Shown one piece after another: positions 15,665 through 20,655 of a stretch of 20,655 nucleotides of DNA (within the stretch, counting starts at the first letter, position 1; each line of letters opens with the position of its first letter). Below the pieces are notes generated by a model, which worked only from the letters and a program-made list of their open reading frames with translations, had not been told where the DNA came from and ran no database searches. A program made the position numbers and the translations under genes. The stretch comes from DASSKW01 sp050739495 (GTDB lineage: Bacteria; Pseudomonadota; Gammaproteobacteria; Natronospirales; REEB76): contig JBOIBL010000162.1 of assembly GCA_050739495.1 (NCBI GenBank), positions 1-20,655 of the forward strand, given 5' to 3'.

Positions 15665-17023
15665 TCAGATTGCGTTCACCGCTTCCGACAGACGGTTGAC
15701 CTGTACGACTTCGATTCCCTCTACGCCACCTTTACGCGGCGCGTTCCCTTTCGGGACGATGGCACGTTTGAAGCCGTGCTTGGCCGCTTCGCGCAGCCGT
15801 TCTTCACCGTTATAGACAGGACGAATCTCACCGGCAAGTCCAACCTCGCCGAACAGGATCAGGTCGTTCGGCAATGGCCGGTCCTTGAAACTCGATAACG
15901 CCGCCATCAGCACCGGCAAGTCGGCAGCGGTCTCGTTGACCCGCAAACCGCCTACCACGTTCACGAACACATCCTGCCCGGCCATGGCGATACCGGAATG
16001 CCGGTGCATCACTGCCAGCAGCATCGAGATCCGGTTCGCATCGAGGCCCACTGCCACACGCCGCGGATTCGATAACTGGCTGTCGTCCACCAAAGCCTGC
16101 ACTTCGATAAGCATCGGCCGGCTGCCTTCCCGGATCACCGTGATCGCACTGCCGCTCACCGCTTCCGCATGCCGCGACAGGAAAATCGCCGACGGGTTCT
16201 TCACTTCCTTGAGTCCGTCCTCGGTCATGGCGAACACGCCCAGTTCATTGGCTGCGCCGAACCGGTTCTTGACCGCGCGGATGACCCGATAGCGGCTGCC
16301 GGCATCGTTCTCGAAATACAACACGGTATCCACCATGTGTTCCAGCACCCTGGGGCCGGCGATCGCACCTTCCTTGGTTACATGTCCGACCAGCAGCACC
16401 GCGGTCCCACTGTGCTTGGCAAACCGCACCAGCATCGCCGTACTCTCGCGCAACTGGGCCACCGAACCCGGCGCCGATTGCAGCGTCTCGGTAAACATGG
16501 TCTGGATCGAATCCACCACCAGCACTGCCGGCCGGGCCCTGGCGGCGGTCTCGAGCAGACGTTCAACGCCGGTCTCGGCTGCCAATTGCAACGGCTTCCC
16601 CGCCACCCCCAGGCGCCGGGCCCGTAAACCCACCTGCTCCAGAGACTCTTCGCCGGTGACATACAGCACCGGCTGACTGACCGCCAGGTTAGCCGCGGAT
16701 TGCAGCAACAGGGTGGATTTGCCGATACCCGGATCGCCGCCGATGAGTGTCACCGAGCCGGCTACCAGCCCGCCACCCAGCACCCGGTCCAGTTCCGCCA
16801 GGCCGCTGCCCAGCCGTGGCTGGGCTTGGCCTTCGACCTCGGACAGGTGCCGGACCGCAGTCTCGCCCGCGTAGCCGCCGCGAACCGGGGGCTTGCCTGA
16901 CCGTCCGGGCGCTGGCGCCTCCACCAGGGTGTTCCAGCCGCCGCATTCCGGGCACTGCCCGGCCCATTGCAGGGTCCGGCCGCCGCAGGCATCGCAGACA
17001 TAGACGGTTCGGTTCTTGTTCAT
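15665..17023 (-). CDS. radA: DNA repair protein RadA
   Basis: RadA is a RecA-like ATPase that helps process recombination intermediates and branch migration. The start is ATG 17023 (452 residues), with GGGA 7 nt upstream; the longer frame would use TTG 17041. It has the four-Cys zinc finger (C10, C13, C24, C27: CDACGG and CPECGGW) and Walker A GGDPGIGKST (95-104). Walker B is VLVVDSIQT with D171, and the RadA-specific KNRFG motif lies at 252-256. The C-terminal Lon-protease-like domain includes GGLRVNETAADLPVLMAALSS. It converges with corB, 60 nt apart, with no terminator visible between them, and is divergent from the kinase gene across a 182-nt region. Confidence 0.97.
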   Translation of the reverse strand: MNKNRTVYVCDACGGRTLQWAGQCPECGGWNTLVEAPAPGRSGKPPVRGGYAGETAVRHLSEVEGQAQPRLGSGLAELDRVLGGGLVAGSVTLIGGDPGIGKSTLLLQSAANLAVSQPVLYVTGEESLEQVGLRARRLGVAGKPLQLAAETGVERLLETAARARPAVLVVDSIQTMFTETLQSAPGSVAQLRESTAMLVRFAKHSGTAVLLVGHVTKEGAIAGPRVLEHMVDTVLYFENDAGSRYRVIRAVKNRFGAANELGVFAMTEDGLKEVKNPSAIFLSRHAEAVSGSAITVIREGSRPMLIEVQALVDDSQLSNPRRVAVGLDANRISMLLAVMHRHSGIAMAGQDVFVNVVGGLRVNETAADLPVLMAALSSFKDRPLPNDLILFGEVGLAGEIRPVYNGEERLREAAKHGFKRAIVPKGNAPRKGGVEGIEVVQVNRLSEAVNAI

Positions 17024-17205
17024 GGGAATTCCCTGCCGCAAGGATCGGCGAACAACATCTTGTTACCCGCCGGGGGGCGAAATGGTAGCACGCAGCCTCT
17101 TCTCAGCCGGCCCATGGCGGCAAGGGTTTTGCTTCCGTTTTGGTGAAAATTCAAGGTACTATGGTCTACCCTTAATAAATTCACATAACTGCGGGGGAAA
17201 CCTGG

Positions 17206-19854
17206 GTGAAGCGCAGCTTCTGGAGCACCCATTGGTTCACGGGATTGTCCTATGGACTGGTGTTTCTGCTGATTGCTTATATTGTCCTGCCCGATGCGTT
17301 TGGTCGCCTGGAGACGGCGGCTTACGACTTGGGCGTCAGCATGGCCAGCAGTACTCCAAGTAACCAGATCGCTGTCGTCGCAATCGATGATGCCAGCATC
17401 AACCAGCTGGGTCGCTGGCCCTGGCCGCGCGATTATCACGCCGATCTCATCGACCGCCTGCACCAGGATCACGCCCGCGTGATCGCCACCACCGTATTGC
17501 TCTCGGAAGAACAGCTGGACCTGGGTAGCGTGTATATCCGCAGCATGATGGATTTTTACGACCATTGCTCGGAACTCGGCGCAGTCGCACCGTTTGCACC
17601 TGCTGCAAATACCACATCCCGCGCGGCAGCGAGTTCCAATTGCCCACCCGATGCGGTCCTGCCAAGCCCAGGCGAGACACTCAAGGTTCCGGTGCCAGTT
17701 AAACAAGCGCTCTTGAATCTGCGTGAGAAGATGCAGGAAGCAGAACAAACCCTGGATGCGGATGCGAAACTGAGCGCAAGCATCAAGGCCGCCGGCAATG
17801 TCGTGATCCCGATGGTATTCACACTCGGTGAACCGCTCGGTCGCCCCAATGAATCCACCCCGGATTACATACTCAAAAGCGCCCTAGGCCCATTGATCTC
17901 GACGCCAGACGATCAAGGCCAGCCACTGCCCACCACGGGCATGAGCATACCGGTGGCCAAGTTTGCCAAGCCTGCATCCATGGTGGGATTCCTGAACGAC
18001 ACCCAGGATCCTGACGGCGCCTTGCGGGCTGAACCGCTGGTACTGCGTTACTACGATATCTACTATCCATCGATGGCGTTATCGGTCGCCATGAAATACC
18101 TCAACCTGCGCCCAGACGACGTGCACGTCATGCCCGGTAAAGGCGTGCAGGTAGGCAGATTATTCATCGGCACCACACCCGGCTTGCGCATGCGCAACTT
18201 CTATTACAGCGGTACCGGCAGCAATCCGCCGTTCCCGGTGTATTCGTTCGCCGACGTCAAACTGGGCAAGATCCCGCCCAGCGCATTCCAGGACAAGATC
18301 GTGTTGATCGGTGCGACCGCAACCGGCCTGGGCGATCGTTTCCCGACGCCGACTTCCTCCAGCATGGCACCGGTCCTGGTACTGGCCAATGTAGTGTCGA
18401 GCATCCTGCAACAGAACTTCTTCACGCAGCCGCAATGGACCGACTATGTGACGATCGCGGTGTTGCTGCTGGTGATCCTGTATCTCGCGTTGCTGCTGCC
18501 GCGACTGAAACCGGGGCTGGCAGCATTGCTCAGTCTCAGTCTGGTGATCATCCTGCTGGCGGTTGAATTCAGTCTGCTGGAAAGTCAGCATTTGTGGATC
18601 GAACTGATGATACCGGCACTGTTGCTGGTGACCGGCCACCTGATCATGACCGTGAAGCTATCCGGACTTACCAGTCGTCTGCTGGTACGCACGGAAGCCG
18701 ATAGTGCCGAGAGCAGCAAGATGCTGGGACTGGCGTTCCAGGGTCAGGGCCAACTGGACATGGCATTCGATAAATTCCGTAAATGTCCGATGGATAACTC
18801 GATTGCGGACCTGCTCTATAACCTGGCGCTTGATTACGAACGTAAGCGCCAGTTCAACAAGGCCGGCTCCGTCTATCAATACATTCATGAATACGATTCC
18901 AAGTTCCGTGATGTCGCAGAACGGTTGCAGCGCTCCAAACAACTTGAAGGCACCGTGATCCTCGGCGGCAGCGGCGGCAACACTGCAGCCGGGACCCTGA
19001 TCATGGGTGGTGAAGGTGTGCAGAAACCGATGCTCGGCCGATACCAGGTGGAAAAGGAGCTTGGCAAAGGCGCCATGGGCGTGGTGTATCTGGGACGCGA
19101 TCCCAAGATCAACCGCGTGGTCGCGATCAAGACTATGGCCCTGTCGCAGGAATTCGAAGGCGATGAACTCGAGGAAGTGAAACAGCGTTTCTTCCGTGAA
19201 GCAGAGACGGCGGGACGCCTGAACCATCCCAACATTGTCACCATCTACGATGCCGGCGAAGAGCATGATCTCGCCTACATCGCGATGGAATTTCTCAAAG
19301 GCAAGGATCTGACCGGCCACATCAAACCGAATACCTTGTTGCCGCCAAAACGCGTGATGGACATTATCGTGAGCGCAGCCGAAGCACTCGATTACGCGCA
19401 TACTCAGAACGTAGTGCATCGCGATATCAAGCCCGCCAACATCATGTATGAAGAAGACAGTGGTGCAATCAAACTTACCGATTTCGGTATTGCACGTATC
19501 ACCGACTCCAGCAAGACCAAGACCGGAATGGTATTGGGTACACCGTCCTACATGTCACCGGAGCAACTTTCGGGCAAGAAAGTGGATGGTCGTTCCGATC
19601 TGTTCTCGCTGGGCGTGACTTTCTATCAGATGCTTACCGGTCAATTGCCGTTCCAGGCTGATTCTATGGCGACGCTCATGTTCAAGATCGCCAACGAACC
19701 GCATGGACCCGTCACGACTTTGAGACCCGAGTTACCGGCAGTGATTGACGTTATCATCAACAGGATATTGAACAAGGATTCTGACCAGCGTTACCAGACC
19801 GGGGCCGAATTTGTCCGTGATGTACGGGCGGCTGCGGCACAGACAGGTCAATAG
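17206..19854 (+). CDS. Membrane Ser/Thr protein kinase with CHASE2 sensor and TPR-like segment
   Basis: The protein has 882 residues and the start is GTG 17206, with GGGGG 8 nt before it. An N-terminal helix (about 12-28) leads into a periplasmic CHASE2 domain (about 30-405; IAVVAIDDASINQLGRWPWPR at 55-75 and KIVLIGATATGLGDRFPTP at 364-382). It carries a helical, possibly coiled-coil insert at about 165-200. Three membrane helices follow (about 415-485), then a TPR-like stretch (505-575), a Gly-rich linker (582-610) and a full Hanks-type kinase domain (612-875). Catalytic residues are all present: GKGAMG (620-625), K642 in VAIK, E665 in the alphaC helix, HRD (738-740), N745, DFG (759-761) and SPE (784-786). 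It should phosphorylate Ser/Thr in response to an unknown periplasmic signal. A PP2C phosphatase gene follows 14 nt downstream, so the two are probably one operon. Confidence 0.93.
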   Translation: MKRSFWSTHWFTGLSYGLVFLLIAYIVLPDAFGRLETAAYDLGVSMASSTPSNQIAVVAIDDASINQLGRWPWPRDYHADLIDRLHQDHARVIATTVLLSEEQLDLGSVYIRSMMDFYDHCSELGAVAPFAPAANTTSRAAASSNCPPDAVLPSPGETLKVPVPVKQALLNLREKMQEAEQTLDADAKLSASIKAAGNVVIPMVFTLGEPLGRPNESTPDYILKSALGPLISTPDDQGQPLPTTGMSIPVAKFAKPASMVGFLNDTQDPDGALRAEPLVLRYYDIYYPSMALSVAMKYLNLRPDDVHVMPGKGVQVGRLFIGTTPGLRMRNFYYSGTGSNPPFPVYSFADVKLGKIPPSAFQDKIVLIGATATGLGDRFPTPTSSSMAPVLVLANVVSSILQQNFFTQPQWTDYVTIAVLLLVILYLALLLPRLKPGLAALLSLSLVIILLAVEFSLLESQHLWIELMIPALLLVTGHLIMTVKLSGLTSRLLVRTEADSAESSKMLGLAFQGQGQLDMAFDKFRKCPMDNSIADLLYNLALDYERKRQFNKAGSVYQYIHEYDSKFRDVAERLQRSKQLEGTVILGGSGGNTAAGTLIMGGEGVQKPMLGRYQVEKELGKGAMGVVYLGRDPKINRVVAIKTMALSQEFEGDELEEVKQRFFREAETAGRLNHPNIVTIYDAGEEHDLAYIAMEFLKGKDLTGHIKPNTLLPPKRVMDIIVSAAEALDYAHTQNVVHRDIKPANIMYEEDSGAIKLTDFGIARITDSSKTKTGMVLGTPSYMSPEQLSGKKVDGRSDLFSLGVTFYQMLTGQLPFQADSMATLMFKIANEPHGPVTTLRPELPAVIDVIINRILNKDSDQRYQTGAEFVRDVRAAAAQTGQ

Positions 19855-19868
19855 AGGGCGGTCGTCAA

Positions 19869-20655
19869 ATGAGTTACAAGGGAAAACTGAATTTCATCGG
19901 GCTCACGGACAAGGGCATGGTGCGTCCCAATAACGAAGATGCCATCGGCACCAATCTTGATACCGGCCTGGTCATCGTCGCGGATGGCATGGGCGGGTAT
20001 AAGGCCGGCGAAGTGGCAAGCGGCATCGCCGTGCAGACCATCACCGAGTTCGTCGCGAATGGTCTCAAGGATACGCGCAAGCGCACCGGCAGCAGTGAAA
20101 GCGGTTACAGTCACGAAAGCACGTTGTTGCGTAACGCTATTCTCAAAGCCAACGACATCATCCACCAGACCGCTCAGAGCCAACCCCAATGCGAAGGCAT
20201 GGGTACCACCGTGGTCGCCTGCCTGTTCTATAACAACCGGGTCTCCGTAGCGCATGTGGGGGATTCGCGGGTGTACCGTATCCGCCATGGCCAGTTCGAG
20301 CAAGTCACGGTTGACCACTCCCTGCTGCAGGAACTGGTATCCCGGGGATTCTACACCCCGGAAGAAGCCCGCAAGTCGCTCAACAAGAACCTGGTGACAC
20401 GAGCGCTCGGCATCGAGCCGACCGTGCAGGTGGATGTCCAGGAAGACGTCGTATTGCTCGACGATACCTACCTGTTATGCTCCGATGGCTTGCATGACAT
20501 GGTGGAAGACCCCGATATTCACTTAACCCTCAAGACATTTAGTGCTAACCTTGAAACGGCAGCTCAGCAGCTCATAAAGCTGGCGAACGACAATGGCGGC
20601 CGGGACAATGTCTCGGTGGTACTGGCCAGACCGCTGAAATCGTTCGAGGCCCAGA
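19869..20655 (+). CDS. PP2C-type Ser/Thr phosphatase (3' end off window)
   Basis: This frame is open from ATG 19869 to the window edge and gives 262 residues without a stop. The PPM/PP2C metal-site motifs are all visible: NNED (21-24), VADGMGGYKAGE (37-48), HVGDSRVYR (129-137), LLCSDGLHDMV (202-212) and GGRDNVSVVLA (243-253). It is a soluble bacterial PP2C like PrpC/Stp1/PppA, using two metal ions to remove phosphate from Ser/Thr. It should reverse the upstream kinase's action and dephosphorylate the kinase itself. The ribosome binding site GAGG lies about 11 nt before the ATG. The catalytic domain is essentially complete, and extra residues or a fused domain may lie beyond the edge. Confidence 0.95.
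   Translation, partial: MSYKGKLNFIGLTDKGMVRPNNEDAIGTNLDTGLVIVADGMGGYKAGEVASGIAVQTITEFVANGLKDTRKRTGSSESGYSHESTLLRNAILKANDIIHQTAQSQPQCEGMGTTVVACLFYNNRVSVAHVGDSRVYRIRHGQFEQVTVDHSLLQELVSRGFYTPEEARKSLNKNLVTRALGIEPTVQVDVQEDVVLLDDTYLLCSDGLHDMVEDPDIHLTLKTFSANLETAAQQLIKLANDNGGRDNVSVVLARPLKSFEAQ

Noticed and set aside
17100..17200. Promoter-like pieces upstream of the kinase gene (TACTAT near 17157, TAATAA near 17173).
   Set aside because: No -35 element sits at an acceptable spacing. The 182-nt divergent region must hold promoters for radA and the kinase, but I cannot place them.
18658..19419. A 253-codon minus-strand frame inside the kinase gene.
   Set aside because: It is opposite the conserved kinase domain; its product has no recognisable motif and follows the codon pattern of the opposite strand.

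Overview
The window looks like a chromosomal segment from a proteobacterium, most likely Gammaproteobacteria, with Betaproteobacteria not excluded. The evidence is gene order: rpsP-rimM-trmD-rplS in the classic order, and ffh beside a divergent ypjD-corB pair, the same neighbourhood as E. coli ffh-ypjD-yfjD. The codons look GC-rich. Genes are densely packed and no gene-free stretch reaches 300 bases. I see no insertion sequence, tRNA, rRNA, CRISPR array or phage gene.

Left part (1-7603): the C-terminal end of a large secreted protein closes with a strong terminator. A small SpoIIAA-like protein follows. Then comes a minus-strand run: a 75-residue two-helix membrane protein, an unrecognised exported protein with a CX4C pair, the signal peptide peptidase SppA, a PLP-dependent group II decarboxylase and an exported helical-repeat (TPR-like) protein.

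Middle (7621-13318, all minus strand): the rpsP-rimM-trmD-rplS operon makes two ribosomal proteins, a 16S maturation factor and the tRNA m1G37 methyltransferase. It has a good promoter upstream of rpsP. Its 3' end carries a 127-bp imperfect palindrome that starts at the rplS stop codon, followed by a separate rho-independent terminator. Further upstream lie uppP, a cupin protein, ffh and a metallo-beta-lactamase-fold phosphodiesterase.

Right part (13456-20655): ypjD and corB run rightward, possibly coupled by a 10-codon mini-ORF. radA converges on them. Divergent from radA is the most notable module: a membrane-anchored Ser/Thr kinase (CHASE2 sensor, three membrane helices, TPR-like segment, complete Hanks kinase) followed 14 nt later by a PP2C phosphatase that runs off the window. 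Together they form a reversible Thr/Ser phosphorylation switch facing the periplasm. A twin GT[VL]I[LM]GG motif lies between the membrane and the kinase domain and is a plausible autophosphorylation or FHA-docking site.

Several starts were moved from the longest open frame on the basis of ribosome binding sites, operon spacing or terminators: the TPR-like gene, trmD, uppP, the phosphodiesterase, corB and radA.
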